DNA of 64,000 bases from Idiomarina sp. (GTDB lineage: Bacteria > Pseudomonadota > Gammaproteobacteria > Enterobacterales > Alteromonadaceae), in NCBI GenBank assembly GCA_020832105.1, contig JAFIFH010000070.1:1-64000 (forward strand), in the 5' to 3' direction. The notes beneath the pieces are model-generated. The model saw only the letters and a list, made by a program, of their open reading frames with translations, was not told the DNA's origin and ran no database searches. The translations under genes were made by a program, and so were the position numbers. This document shows positions 26,218 to 35,150 of this stretch, piece after piece (within the stretch, counting starts at the first letter, position 1; every line of letters starts with the position of its first letter).

Positions 26218-27576
26218 TTACCTAAGGGTGACGAACTCTTCCGCACTGGTCGGGTGCAGTGCCACGGTGGCGTCAAAGTCCGCTTTAGTGGCGCCCATCT
26301 TCATTGCTACTGCAAAGCCCTGCAGGATTTCGTCCATACCTTCGCCGATGCCATGCAGGCCAACCACCTTCTCGTCATCACCTGCACAGATCAGTTTGAA
26401 GTGACTAAGTGCACGATGCGGGGTCACAGCGTTGTACATCGCGGCAAAGCCAGAGTCATAGATGCGCACACTGTCATTACCGAATTCTGCAACTGCTTCC
26501 ACCTCGGTCATGCCAATGGTGCCGATAGGCGGGTGGCTGAACACGATCGTTGGGATCAGGCTAAAGTCCATGTGGGCGTCTGGCATGTCTTTATTAAATA
26601 AGCGCTCGGACAACAGGCGGCCCGCTTTAATCGCAACCGGCGTCAATTGCGCTGCGCCAGTGATATCACCGACCGCATAGATCCCCTTAACGTTGGTATT
26701 CTGATACTTATCGACCTGAATATAGCCTTGATCGTCGGCTTCAACGCCCGCAGCCTGCAGGTTAATTTTATCAGTGGTGGGTTCCCGACCAATTGCCCAG
26801 ACCAGGCAGTCGACATCTTCAATGATCTCGTCATTTAAAGTCGTAATCGTCAAGGTACCGTCGTCATTCTTATCGACTTTTTTGACTTCGCTATAGGTGT
26901 GCAGGTTAGGACCGCCGTCCTGATCCATGCGCGCCAGCAAGGTATCGATAATACTGCGCTCAAAGGTCCGCAGGGGTCGGTCCTGCCGAACCATCAAGTG
27001 CGTGTCCGTGCCTAACGCGTGGAACACACCGGCAATTTCTACAGCAATATAGCCGGCACCCACGACCACCGCTTTGCGCGGCTGCTCAGTGAGTGCAAAG
27101 AAGCCATCAGAGTCGATACCATGCTCAGCGCCCGGCAGGTCCGGAATGGTTGAGCGTCCGCCGACAGCGATAGTAATGTGATCAGCGGTAATCCGCTCGC
27201 CATTTACTTCCACCGTATTTTTATCCACAAAGGTGGCGAACCCTTCTATGTATTCTACGCCGTTGCCAGCAAAGCCGCGTTGGTATCCACCGTGAATGCG
27301 CTCGATATAGGCTTCACGATTTTTAACCATGGTGGCCCAACTATAACTCTTTTGTTCAATATCGAAACCATACGAAGGCGCATACTTAAGGGCTTCGGCG
27401 ATATGAGCACCGTACCACATGACTTTTTTCGGTACACAACCAACATTCACGCAGGTACCACCTACCGCTTTAGCCTCGATGACGGCGGCCTTTGCACCCC
27501 GAATCGCGGCACGGTTAGCTGATGCGATACCGCCACTGCCGGCGCCAATACTCAGGTAATCGTAATGTCTGCTCAT
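26218..27576 (-). CDS. gor: Glutathione-disulfide reductase
   Basis: An NADPH-dependent flavoenzyme that reduces glutathione disulfide in the cytoplasm. The 452-residue product has the N-terminal FAD motif [14 protein letters not shown], the redox disulfide [13 protein letters not shown], the NADPH-binding [13 protein letters not shown] and the C-terminal catalytic [11 protein letters not shown] with [12 protein letters not shown]. It is complete. Glutathione persulfide made in sulfide stress would connect it with the persulfide dioxygenase-like gene in this window. Confidence 0.97.
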   Translation of the reverse strand: MSRHYDYLSIGAGSGGIASANRAAIRGAKAAVIEAKAVGGTCVNVGCVPKKVMWYGAHIAEALKYAPSYGFDIEQKSYSWATMVKNREAYIERIHGGYQRGFAGNGVEYIEGFATFVDKNTVEVNGERITADHITIAVGGRSTIPDLPGAEHGIDSDGFFALTEQPRKAVVVGAGYIAVEIAGVFHALGTDTHLMVRQDRPLRTFERSIIDTLLARMDQDGGPNLHTYSEVKKVDKNDDGTLTITTLNDEIIEDVDCLVWAIGREPTTDKINLQAAGVEADDQGYIQVDKYQNTNVKGIYAVGDITGAAQLTPVAIKAGRLLSERLFNKDMPDAHMDFSLIPTIVFSHPPIGTIGMTEVEAVAEFGNDSVRIYDSGFAAMYNAVTPHRALSHFKLICAGDDEKVVGLHGIGEGMDEILQGFAVAMKMGATKADFDATVALHPTSAEEFVTLR

Positions 27577-27609
27577 GCGTACTTCCTGTCAGTCTGTTGT
27601 GTATGTTTG

Positions 27610-28386
27610 ATGCTGAACGTTATACCATATTTGTATCGAATTTTGGGGGTTCCCTTGCAGTACACGCTTTCACGCAGCCGTCGGCGACGCACCATTGGCA
27701 TCACTATTAAGCACGGCACCGTTCGGGTTGCCGCGCCATTTGGTGTATCCGAGTCTGAAATTAATGCTTTTATAAGCCTCAAAAGCGCCTGGATAGCCCG
27801 CCACCAATCCGCTCAACACTCGCAGTTACAAGCGTTGCAGCCGCGTCAATGGCAGCATGGGGAGTTGGTTTATTGGTTGGGTCAGCCACTGCATTTACAA
27901 GTCCGACCCGGGCAAAGAAATACGATTGAGACTATCGATAAAACTTTGGCTATCAGGCTATCCAGACGGGCCCACGACCCTTCAGCCCGAGTCCGGCGTT
28001 TGGTCGTCGATTGGTTTAAACAGCAAGGCCAGTTATGGCTGAATTCTGAACTCCCCTTGCTGATGCAACACCATGGATTATTAGCTAAAAGCTGGCGGGT
28101 GGCCAATTACACCGCAAAATGGGGGGCCTGCACTCATGCGGGTGCCCTAAGCTTTAGCTGGCGTTTGTTCACCGCCCCTGAATGGATTATACGCTACGTG
28201 GTTATTCACGAACTCTGCCATCTCATCCACTTTAATCACTCGGCCGACTTCTGGGCTTTGGTAGAGCAGCATGACCCCAATTATCGGGACGCAGAGCGTT
28301 GGCTGAAGTCACACGGTCATACCATTTTAAACGACCAGATATTTAGTTATGTAAACACAGCGTTAACTTCTGGACAAAATACGTAG
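27610..28386 (+). CDS. YgjP-like M48/SprT-type zinc metallopeptidase
   Basis: A YgjP/DUF45 metal-dependent hydrolase. The zinc motif VIHELCHLIHFNHSADFWAL (HExxH plus a later His) lies near the C-terminus, with the N-terminal basic RSRRRRTIGITIKHG typical of the family and the WGACTHAGALSFSWRL segment before it. The start is uncertain. I give the only ATG in frame, which lacks a ribosome site. A TTG at 27655, preceded by GGGGG, fits the family N-terminus better and avoids the gor promoter region. Confidence 0.82.
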   Translation: MLNVIPYLYRILGVPLQYTLSRSRRRRTIGITIKHGTVRVAAPFGVSESEINAFISLKSAWIARHQSAQHSQLQALQPRQWQHGELVYWLGQPLHLQVRPGQRNTIETIDKTLAIRLSRRAHDPSARVRRLVVDWFKQQGQLWLNSELPLLMQHHGLLAKSWRVANYTAKWGACTHAGALSFSWRLFTAPEWIIRYVVIHELCHLIHFNHSADFWALVEQHDPNYRDAERWLKSHGHTILNDQIFSYVNTALTSGQNT

Positions 28387-28443
28387 CTACGCTCTATCTT
28401 GATGTCATACTTATTACTATAAAACGCATACGGAGTATGACCT

Positions 28444-29502
28444 ATGCCACTGTGGCACCCATTGTCAGTACGGAAACTGACAGTCACCCCCTTCCTGCTT
28501 TCGGCCATTTTGCTCACGCCTGCGCTGTGTTTGCCAGCGTATGCCTCAGCCCAGGAGCCTGCAGAAGAGTCCAGCGAGCCATCTACTCAAGCGCAAACAG
28601 ACGAGCAGCAACAAGAGGAAGACGACGATGACGACATGGTCATCGACAGTATTCAACAGGGTGTACAAACCTCTGTGGATGCAACTGCACGTTGGTTCGA
28701 TAACTTTTTCGGCGACGGCCGCTCCTTTGACGACCAGTATCGCTCTCAAGGCCGCTTTTCGGTGGCGCCCGAGTGGAGTCAATACGATGGCTGGAGTGTC
28801 GGTTCGAGTTTCAGAGCTCAGGTAAACCTGCCCCTGGCGGAAGATCGGTTCTCCGCATTTGTTGGTCGGGTTGGCACTGACGACTACGTTGTCGGGGAAG
28901 ACAGCGAACGTCGTGCCTCGGTCTTGCGCAATGTAACAGGGGATAGTGAATGGCTGGTGGGCCTGGGTTTTAACCCTAACCAGGGTGAAGAGAACCGATT
29001 CTCAGCAAGCGTTGGTATCCGCGGTGGGTTGCGCGCAGACCTATATACTGAAGCGCGCTACCTGTACCAGATTAGAGTGACTGAAAGTTCGCAGGTGCGC
29101 ACGCGCTCAGCGCTTTTCTGGCGTGACAGTGACGGTTTCGGCTTTGCTCAGCGCCTGGACTACGAACAAACCTGGGGTAAAGAGTGGCTTGGCCGTTTTT
29201 CTACCGAAGCCACCACTGCCGAGCGCGTAGATGGTATTCGCTGGCGTAACACGACCTCTTTGTACCATCTGTATGACGACAATAAAGCCATTGCCGGAGA
29301 GTTCTGGTATCGCGGTGAGAGTAAGGCTGAGGTCCCTGATGAAGATTTCGGTGTACGCTTGATTCATCGTCAATCATGGTTACGAGATTGGTTTTACGTG
29401 GAAAAATGGATTGGTTCCCATTGGCCTAAAGAAGAGCCTCATGAGAACCGCAGCCAGGCGTGGCTGGTTGGAATTGAGTTCGAGGTATGGTTCGGACAAT
29501 AA
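28444..29502 (+). CDS. Outer-membrane barrel-like protein with acidic linker (hypothetical)
   Basis: A 352-residue secreted protein. A signal peptide ends PAYASAQEP, then comes a Glu/Gln/Asp-rich linker (QQQEEDDDDDM), followed by about 280 residues of alternating strands rich in Trp, Tyr, Arg and Asp that look like a beta-barrel (RYLYQIRVTESSQVRTRSAL). It ends EFEVWFGQ, without a terminal Phe. GGAG precedes the ATG. Function is unknown. Confidence 0.72.
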   Translation: MPLWHPLSVRKLTVTPFLLSAILLTPALCLPAYASAQEPAEESSEPSTQAQTDEQQQEEDDDDDMVIDSIQQGVQTSVDATARWFDNFFGDGRSFDDQYRSQGRFSVAPEWSQYDGWSVGSSFRAQVNLPLAEDRFSAFVGRVGTDDYVVGEDSERRASVLRNVTGDSEWLVGLGFNPNQGEENRFSASVGIRGGLRADLYTEARYLYQIRVTESSQVRTRSALFWRDSDGFGFAQRLDYEQTWGKEWLGRFSTEATTAERVDGIRWRNTTSLYHLYDDNKAIAGEFWYRGESKAEVPDEDFGVRLIHRQSWLRDWFYVEKWIGSHWPKEEPHENRSQAWLVGIEFEVWFGQ

Positions 29503-29532
29503 AAAAGGGGTCGCAATGCGACCCCTTTTTTC
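29501..29532. terminator. Bidirectional rho-independent terminator
   Basis: GGGGTCGC and GCGACCCC form a perfect 8-bp stem around AAT, flanked by A6 on the left and T6 on the right. It lies between the convergent barrel-like gene and the MlaC-like gene and can serve both strands. Confidence 0.93.
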
Positions 29533-29549
29533 ATAGCTTAGGACACTGG

Positions 29550-30215
29550 TTACGATGTGAAGTCATCTACATCCAGTTCTTCATCCAGGTCGATCTCTAC
29601 GGCTGCACGTTCACGCAGCAGGTCAACAGCCCCCTGAAAACCACGTTCACGCAGCACAGCCTGAATCTCTGAACGCTGAGCACTCAGTAGACTGATATTT
29701 TCCGCCTCCAGATCAAACGCCATCCATGCTGACTCTGGTGTCTGGCGACGTAAGTTGAAGTTTAAGCGAATTGGCGGTCCGTCCTGTTGGTTCAGGCGTG
29801 CTCGCACAACCACGGTACGCTCATTCTCATACGCCTCTTCGCGACCAAACTGCAGTTCATGTTTACTCTCATCATACTGGGTAAATACGCGTGCGTAGGT
29901 GGTGATAAGATACTCGCGGAATGCATCCACAAATTCGGTACGTTGGTTCTGGTCCAGTTGACGCCAGTTGCGACCCATAACCTGCGCTGCGGCGAAGCGG
30001 TAGTCGGTGTAAGGCATCAACTCTTCTTCCATGATAGTACGCAGGTAAGCAGGATTTTCTTCTACCTGGCCCCGGTCATCACGGATACGCTCTAGCATTC
30101 TCTCAGCTACAGCCTGTAACAGGTGATGGGGATTATCGTTTTCAATTCGCTCCTGCGCGGTTGCTGGAATGGCGACCATCACCACCAGCAGTAATGCCGT
30201 TAACATCGATCTCAT
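29550..30215 (-). CDS. MlaC/Ttg2D-family phospholipid-binding periplasmic protein
   Basis: A 221-residue member of the MlaC family, periplasmic shuttles that carry phospholipids between outer and inner membranes. A signal peptide ends PATAQER, followed by PHHLLQAVAERML, LMPYTDYRFAAAQVMG and the QRTEFVDAFREYLITTYARV helix that typify the fold. The start is an ATG with GAGGAG upstream; the tracked N-terminal extension encodes a terminator hairpin and is rejected. No mlaA, B, D, E or F gene is adjacent, so this is a solitary copy. Confidence 0.87.
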   Translation of the reverse strand: MRSMLTALLLVVMVAIPATAQERIENDNPHHLLQAVAERMLERIRDDRGQVEENPAYLRTIMEEELMPYTDYRFAAAQVMGRNWRQLDQNQRTEFVDAFREYLITTYARVFTQYDESKHELQFGREEAYENERTVVVRARLNQQDGPPIRLNFNLRRQTPESAWMAFDLEAENISLLSAQRSEIQAVLRERGFQGAVDLLRERAAVEIDLDEELDVDDFTS

Positions 30216-30235
30216 AATATGCTCCTCGCTGAAAT

Positions 30236-30266
30236 CAAAAAACCGCTCGGACAAACCAAGCGGTTT
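30236..30266 (-). terminator. Rho-independent terminator downstream of nupC
   Basis: On the minus strand AAACCGCT and AGCGGTTT form an 8-bp stem followed by a T-run. It lies about 75 bases after the nupC stop and just before the mlaC-like ribosome site, separating the two transcripts. Confidence 0.85.
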
Positions 30267-30338
30267 ACTTTGATAGTATAACCCGAAAGTTGTTCCCTGT
30301 GATCTTAGTTAATTGTACCTAAAGATGAACAAAAGCGA

Positions 30339-31550
30339 TCATAAAGCTAGCGTAAAGAACACACCAGCGATGGCCGCACTCATCATATTGGCTAGGGTAG
30401 CGGCAAGTAATGCGCGTAAACCGAGCTCTGCGATATCTTTACGACGACTTGGTGCCATGCCGCCCAGGCCACCTAAAAGTATGGCAATGGAAGAAAAGTT
30501 TGCAAAGCCACACAGCATAAACGTAATAATCACCTGGCTGTGGGCACTCAACTGGTCCCGGTAATTGGCAAAATCAAGATAAGCGACAAATTCGTTGATC
30601 ACCAGCTTCTGGCCAATGAAACTGCCGGCCAGACGCGCTTCGTCCCAACTCACCCCAAGAATAAAGGCAAGCGGCTGAAAAATATAACCAAAGATAGTTT
30701 GCAGGGTGAGGTCTTCAGCACCGACAAAACCACCAAAGAAGCCAATAATACCGTTCACCAGCGCAATCAGTGCAACAAACGCAAGTAACATGGCACCGAC
30801 GTTCAGTGCCAGCTGCATACCGCTGGACGCGCCTGACGCGGCTGCATCGATGATATTTGCCCGCTTCTCTTCTACCGGCGTTTCAGCGAGTTCATCACGA
30901 GGCTTTTCGGTCTCTGGCATTATGATTTTAGCCATTAACAAACAACCTGGAGCCGCCATAAAACAGGCCGCAATCAGGTATTTGAGTTCGATCCCAAGCC
31001 CCGCATAGCCTGCCAATACCGAGCCCGCAATAGACCCAAGGCCGCCAACCATGACCGCGAACAGCTCAGACCGGGTCATGGTCGGAATATAGGGGCGCAC
31101 CACCAGCGGTGCTTCCGTTTGACCAACAAAAATATTCGCTGCGGCAGACATTGACTCGGGTTTTGACGTGCCTAGTAATTTTTGCAGACCACCACCGATA
31201 AGACGGATCACCCAGGTCATCACGCCCAGGTGGTAAAGCACGGCAATCAAAGAGGAGAAAAAGACAATGACACCAAGCACATGGATCGCAAAAATAAAGC
31301 CTTGTGAATAGGCGCCAAGCTCGCCAAACAGGAATTCCATGCCAGCACTGGCATAACCGATCACGTTGGCGACCCCTAACGCGAAACCACCGAGCAGTTC
31401 CTGGCCCAACGGTACGTACAAAACAAAAGCACCGAGCCCGGCTTGCAACGCAAAAGCACCACCCACAGTGCGCCAACGGATGTGACTGCGCGACGAAGAA
31501 AACACGTAAGCAATAAGTAGTAATACGGCGATTCCGATCAAGCCAATCAT
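30339..31550 (-). CDS. NupC/CNT-family concentrative nucleoside transporter
   Basis: A cation-coupled nucleoside uptake protein of the CNT family, 403 residues with ten or more membrane helices. Recognisable segments are [20 protein letters not shown], the family's substrate-binding motif, and [15 protein letters not shown] with the following [16 protein letters not shown]. It lies 29 bases downstream of udk on the same strand, so uptake of uridine and its phosphorylation are probably coupled in one operon. Confidence 0.92.
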   Translation of the reverse strand: MIGLIGIAVLLLIAYVFSSSRSHIRWRTVGGAFALQAGLGAFVLYVPLGQELLGGFALGVANVIGYASAGMEFLFGELGAYSQGFIFAIHVLGVIVFFSSLIAVLYHLGVMTWVIRLIGGGLQKLLGTSKPESMSAAANIFVGQTEAPLVVRPYIPTMTRSELFAVMVGGLGSIAGSVLAGYAGLGIELKYLIAACFMAAPGCLLMAKIIMPETEKPRDELAETPVEEKRANIIDAAASGASSGMQLALNVGAMLLAFVALIALVNGIIGFFGGFVGAEDLTLQTIFGYIFQPLAFILGVSWDEARLAGSFIGQKLVINEFVAYLDFANYRDQLSAHSQVIITFMLCGFANFSSIAILLGGLGGMAPSRRKDIAELGLRALLAATLANMMSAAIAGVFFTLAL

Positions 31551-31579
31551 AAATGTCCTTTCGGGTCGTTCAGGTCGTT

Positions 31580-32212
31580 TTATTCAGCGAGTAGCTGGCG
31601 AATTTTTGCTTTGATGATATCGATAGCGATCTCGTTCTGTCCGCCCCGGGTGACTACCAGGTCGGCATGCTGTTTTGACGGGAAGATAAAATCGAAAAAT
31701 GCAGGCCGAACATAGGTTTCGTATTGTTCGGTAATCGAAGACAGGCTTCTGCCGCGTAATTCCATATCGCGGTTAATTCGGCGTAATAAACAGATATCCA
31801 GCGGCGTATCCATAAACACAGAGATGTCGAACTGTTGCCTGAGCTTTTCATCACTCAATAGCAAAATACCTTCAACCAGGATCACCCTTGCCGGCGTCAC
31901 TGGAATGGTTTTGTCTAAGCGAGTGTGTTCCTGATAGGAATATTGTGGCATTTGTACAGCCTGACCCTCACGCAGCATCTGCAAGTGCTGATTGAGCAGA
32001 TCATGCTCAAACGCGGTGGGATGGTCGTAGTTAGTCAATACCCGCTGTTCAAAAGACAGATGGCTTTGATCACGGTAGTAGGCATCTTCCTGCAAAACAG
32101 AAATACGCTCGCCGCCTAGTTCAGCGACCAGCTCCTGATACACAGTTGATGCAAACAAACTCTTGCCGGACGCGGATGCCCCAGCGATAGCGATGATGGT
32201 TGTCTTCCCCAC
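31580..32212 (-). CDS. udk: Uridine kinase
   Basis: Phosphorylates uridine and cytidine in the pyrimidine salvage pathway. The 210-residue product carries the P-loop GASASGKS near residue 10, [30 protein letters not shown] and the ILVEGILLL strand, all matching E. coli Udk. I chose a GTG start (GTGGGGAAG) with AAGG six bases upstream, giving a length like known homologues; the tracked ORF adds eleven unlikely residues. nupC follows, forming a nucleoside uptake and salvage pair. Confidence 0.94.
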   Translation of the reverse strand: MGKTTIIAIAGASASGKSLFASTVYQELVAELGGERISVLQEDAYYRDQSHLSFEQRVLTNYDHPTAFEHDLLNQHLQMLREGQAVQMPQYSYQEHTRLDKTIPVTPARVILVEGILLLSDEKLRQQFDISVFMDTPLDICLLRRINRDMELRGRSLSSITEQYETYVRPAFFDFIFPSKQHADLVVTRGGQNEIAIDIIKAKIRQLLAE

Positions 32213-32318
32213 GCGAAACCTTCTTATACTACTGTGAACACGCAATAAGCGCGCATTATCACCAATTTACGCCAAGATATAAACACAAAATCCCTAAAAA
32301 GGGTTATTAAGTGTCAGC

Positions 32319-32346
32319 TTGAAAGCGGATAGAGTGGTTGTATAAT
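32319..32346 (+). promoter_or_regulatory. Predicted sigma-70-type promoter of cfa
   Basis: TTGAAA, a 16-base spacer and TATAAT lie about 45 bases upstream of the cfa ATG. Both hexamers are near consensus. Whether a stationary-phase sigma factor also uses it cannot be read from the sequence. Confidence 0.6.
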
Positions 32347-32389
32347 CAAAAAATATGGTTTTGATTCAAGCCCCTTAGGCGAGGAAACT

Positions 32390-33526
32390 ATGTCATCTCG
32401 AGCTTTAGTAGAAAATCTTTTGGCAACTGCCGACATTCACATCAATGGTGAGCGGCCGTGGGATATTCAGCTGCATCGCGATGACGTTCTGGACAGAGCG
32501 CTAGCCTACGGCAACCTTGGCCTTGGCGAAGCATACATGCAGGGGCACTGGGATTGCGAAAGCCTCGACCAGATGTTTGCCCGGTTATTGCGGGCAAAAG
32601 TCAGTGAGCAGGTGAATCCACGCAAACTAGCTTTCTACGCGCTAAAAAACCGCTTCATTAATTTTCAAAGCAAAAGTCGCGCCTGGGAAGTAGGTCAAAA
32701 ACATTATGATATTGGTAACGACCTGTATCAGGCGATGCTCGATAAGCGCATGGTCTATACCTGTGGCTTCTGGACTCAGGCCAGTGACCTCAAGACCGCG
32801 CAGGAACATAAACTGGAGCTTACCTGTCGCAAGTTAAAACTTAAACCCGGAATGCGTATTCTTGATATTGGCTGCGGCTGGGGCAGCTTTATGCAATACG
32901 CTGCTGAACATTACGGGGTCGAATGTACCGGGGTGACCATATCAAAAGAACAAGTGGCTTTAGGTGAAGAACGTTGCAAAGACTTACCGGTAGAGTTCAT
33001 TTTGAAAGATTATCGGGACCTTCCGGCGCTCTTTGCTGACAAACCGTTCGACGCCATTGTAAGCCTTGGCATGTTTGAGCACGTTGGGCCGAAAAACCAT
33101 AAGCAGTATATGCAAATCGCCAACCAGCTACTGCAACAGGATGGACTATTTTTGCTTCATACCATAGGTCGCAATCGGGCCAATACTGCCCCTGACCCCT
33201 GGATCAACAAATATATATTCCCAAACGGAGAGTTACCAGCGATTCGCCATGTGGGTGAAGCTGCAGAAGGCCTGTTTGTGGTCGAAGACCTACATAACTT
33301 CGGCGCCAGCTACGATAAAACCTTAATGGCATGGCATGACAACTTTGCCCAAGCCTGGCCAGAGCTGCGCAAGAATCCTAAGTACACGGAAGAGTTTAAT
33401 CGGATGTGGCGCTATTACCTGCTGTCCTGTGCCGGCGCCTTTCGCGCCCGGGACATCCAGTTATGGCAATGGGTGCTTTCGAAGCAAGGGGTTGAGGGCC
33501 ATTATGAGCGCCCTGCTTTAAATTAG
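32390..33526 (+). CDS. cfa: Cyclopropane-fatty-acyl-phospholipid synthase
   Basis: Uses S-adenosylmethionine to add a methylene bridge to unsaturated acyl chains of membrane phospholipids. The 378-residue product has an N-terminal lipid-binding part (GNLGLGEAYMQGHWD), the QKHYDIGNDLYQAML segment, and the SAM-binding LDIGCGWGSFMQYAAEHY followed by GVTISKEQ. Further catalytic residues are in SLGMFEHVGPKNH and the C-terminal FNRMWRYYLLSCAGAFRA. Length matches E. coli Cfa. A GAGG-type site precedes the ATG. Confidence 0.96.
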   Translation: MSSRALVENLLATADIHINGERPWDIQLHRDDVLDRALAYGNLGLGEAYMQGHWDCESLDQMFARLLRAKVSEQVNPRKLAFYALKNRFINFQSKSRAWEVGQKHYDIGNDLYQAMLDKRMVYTCGFWTQASDLKTAQEHKLELTCRKLKLKPGMRILDIGCGWGSFMQYAAEHYGVECTGVTISKEQVALGEERCKDLPVEFILKDYRDLPALFADKPFDAIVSLGMFEHVGPKNHKQYMQIANQLLQQDGLFLLHTIGRNRANTAPDPWINKYIFPNGELPAIRHVGEAAEGLFVVEDLHNFGASYDKTLMAWHDNFAQAWPELRKNPKYTEEFNRMWRYYLLSCAGAFRARDIQLWQWVLSKQGVEGHYERPALN

Positions 33527-33569
33527 GCATACCAGCCGGAGGTGAGTTAGCCGCCTCAAGCTGGTATGC
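33527..33569. terminator. Long hairpin between convergent cfa and lipoprotein genes
   Basis: GCATACCAGC and GCTGGTATGC form perfect 10-bp arms, enclosing an inner GAGG/CCTC stem. It starts one base after the cfa stop. There is no T-run, so intrinsic termination is uncertain; it may instead protect the cfa mRNA 3' end. Confidence 0.5.
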
Positions 33570-33587
33570 GCTGGCTGTTAACCTCAA

Positions 33588-34253
33588 TTAATTGAGATAG
33601 CCGCCTTCATGACCCCAGGCAGAAGGTGGCGCATCTACCGTCCGGCTCAAATCAAAGTCTACCCGCCAGGTCCACTCATCGTCCTGATAAGTCCCGTAGG
33701 TGTAACGTACGCCCGGTTCTAGCTCCACCTGCCAGCCAAGCTCCTCACCATCATCACCCGTTCTGTCTGTGAAAATAAACCGTTGGATCAGGGTGCTGTC
33801 GGCAGCTTGCCCTTCACTGTCAGTGTACCCACCGTACATGGTGTTATCGGTGTCTTCGCTACCATCTTCTAAACGATGATCGTGGCGCAATTCAAGGCGC
33901 TCCTCATGGGCTGTGTAGACCCAGGTGCGTGAACGATCCCAGTCCCCCATGCCGGCATTACTACCAATATGGAAAGCGGCGTATATGCGATTAGCATCAC
34001 ATTCCCGAAAATGAACAATCAGCTCTTCATCACCTTGCAACATGTCTTCGCGGTCCTGCCGCTCAACAACACGCTCGCCCTGATAGGCATTGCCACATAA
34101 CTGACCAAGCTCATAGAAAAACTGTTGCTGCGCGTCCAGGTCCGGGGTTCGCTGAGCTTCGGTGCACGCGGTTAATAGCATGCCGGAGGTAAGCGCTACC
34201 CCTGCAACACTAAGCGCTCGAAGAGGAAATCTTTTGGTTGAGAATTGAGACAT
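33588..34253 (-). CDS. Conserved secreted lipoprotein of unknown function
   Basis: A 221-residue putative lipoprotein. The N-terminal signal has lipobox LTAC near residue 30. The mature part opens QQQFFYELGQLCGNAYQGERV and continues with FRECDANRIYAAFHIG, SRTWVYTAHEERLELRHDHR and a C-terminal WRVDFDLSRTVDAPPSAWG. I recall similar secreted proteins in Alteromonadales and Xanthomonadales, but no function is established. The His/Asp-rich core could bind metal; this is only a guess. Confidence 0.75.
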   Translation of the reverse strand: MSQFSTKRFPLRALSVAGVALTSGMLLTACTEAQRTPDLDAQQQFFYELGQLCGNAYQGERVVERQDREDMLQGDEELIVHFRECDANRIYAAFHIGSNAGMGDWDRSRTWVYTAHEERLELRHDHRLEDGSEDTDNTMYGGYTDSEGQAADSTLIQRFIFTDRTGDDGEELGWQVELEPGVRYTYGTYQDDEWTWRVDFDLSRTVDAPPSAWGHEGGYLN

Positions 34254-34321
34254 AGGGACTCCGTTAAGATGATTTAGCTCAAGGATTTATAAAAAAGGTA
34301 GCTGCTTACCGGCCTATATGC

Positions 34322-34347
34322 AAAAAAGCGATTCGAATCATCGCTTT
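34322..34347 (-). terminator. Terminator-like hairpin between lipoprotein gene and dps, no upstream gene
   Basis: On the minus strand AAAGCGAT and ATCGCTTT form an 8-bp stem followed by a T6 run. The only minus-strand gene nearby starts downstream at 34253, and dps reads the other way, so no known transcript ends here. It may close a small RNA or act as a leader attenuator for the lipoprotein gene. Confidence 0.6.
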
Positions 34348-34464
34348 AAAGGATGTGCAAAAGTGCGCTAACGCGCTATGCTTTAGACACTACACCTTAT
34401 TCAATAATGCCCATAAACACAGCGGTATTCGAGCTATGTTAGGTCAATAAAAGGAGTCTTCGAT

Positions 34465-34950
34465 ATGGCTGACAATATGCAGCAATTAAACGTCATTGGT
34501 CTGGATCAGGCTGGTGCAGAACAAGTGGGTGGTAAACTCAACCAACTGCTGGCCAACTACCAGATTTTCTATATGAATGTGCGTGGTTTTCACTGGAACA
34601 TTCGCGGTGAACGTTTTTTTGAATTACACGTGAAATTTGAAGAAACCTATAACGACCTGTTACTGAAAATAGATGAGGTTGCCGAGCGCATTCTTACTTT
34701 GGGCCAGCAACCACACCATACGTATTCAAAGTACCTGGAAAACAGTGCGGTTAAAGAAGCCTCAAACGTACATGACGGACGTGACTGCGTTGAAAACATC
34801 CTCAACAGCTATCGTGCAGTGATTAAGTTACAGCGTGAGATCCTCGCCGCTGCCAGTGACATTGATGATGAAGGTACAGCGTCATTAATGGGAGATTATA
34901 TCACCGAGCAGGAAAAAACTGCGTGGATGCTAACCTCTTATCTTAAATAA
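34465..34950 (+). CDS. dps: Dps-family ferritin-like DNA-binding protein
   Basis: A dodecameric mini-ferritin that oxidises iron with hydrogen peroxide and shields DNA under stress. The 161-residue product carries the inter-subunit ferroxidase residues in RGFHWNIRGERFFELHVKFE and the following DLLLKIDEVAERIL helix. The N-terminus is short and weakly charged, so DNA binding may be limited. AGGAG precedes the ATG, and a strong terminator follows. Catalase lies nearby. Confidence 0.95.
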   Translation: MADNMQQLNVIGLDQAGAEQVGGKLNQLLANYQIFYMNVRGFHWNIRGERFFELHVKFEETYNDLLLKIDEVAERILTLGQQPHHTYSKYLENSAVKEASNVHDGRDCVENILNSYRAVIKLQREILAAASDIDDEGTASLMGDYITEQEKTAWMLTSYLK

Positions 34951-35018
34951 GCAGCTGGCAGATCCGGTTCATTGCAGCTGACTACTTGAACCAGAAAAGT
35001 TCAACACCCATGCACACG

Positions 35019-35047
35019 AAAAGCGCTACTCACCGGTAGCGCTTTTT
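35019..35047 (+). terminator. Rho-independent terminator of dps
   Basis: AAAAGCGCTAC and GTAGCGCTTTT form an 11-bp stem around a six-base loop, followed by a T-run. It lies about 70 bases after the dps stop. Confidence 0.92.
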
Positions 35048-35150
35048 ATTTTTGCGCAATAAACGTATAATCTGCGCGCACCAGAACGGGTGTCATCAAT
35101 GAATTCAGGCAGCGGATTTACGGTCCGTGCCGCTGAAAAAGGTAGTCCCC

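Noticed and set aside
30216-30254. N-terminal extension of the MlaC-like protein
   Set aside because: These codons coincide with the nupC terminator; the ATG after GAGGAG starts a normal signal peptide.
33588-34253. Lipoprotein as a CpcT/CpeT phycobilin lyase
   Set aside because: Considered because of the nearby bilin system in the window, but the sequence motifs do not match that family.
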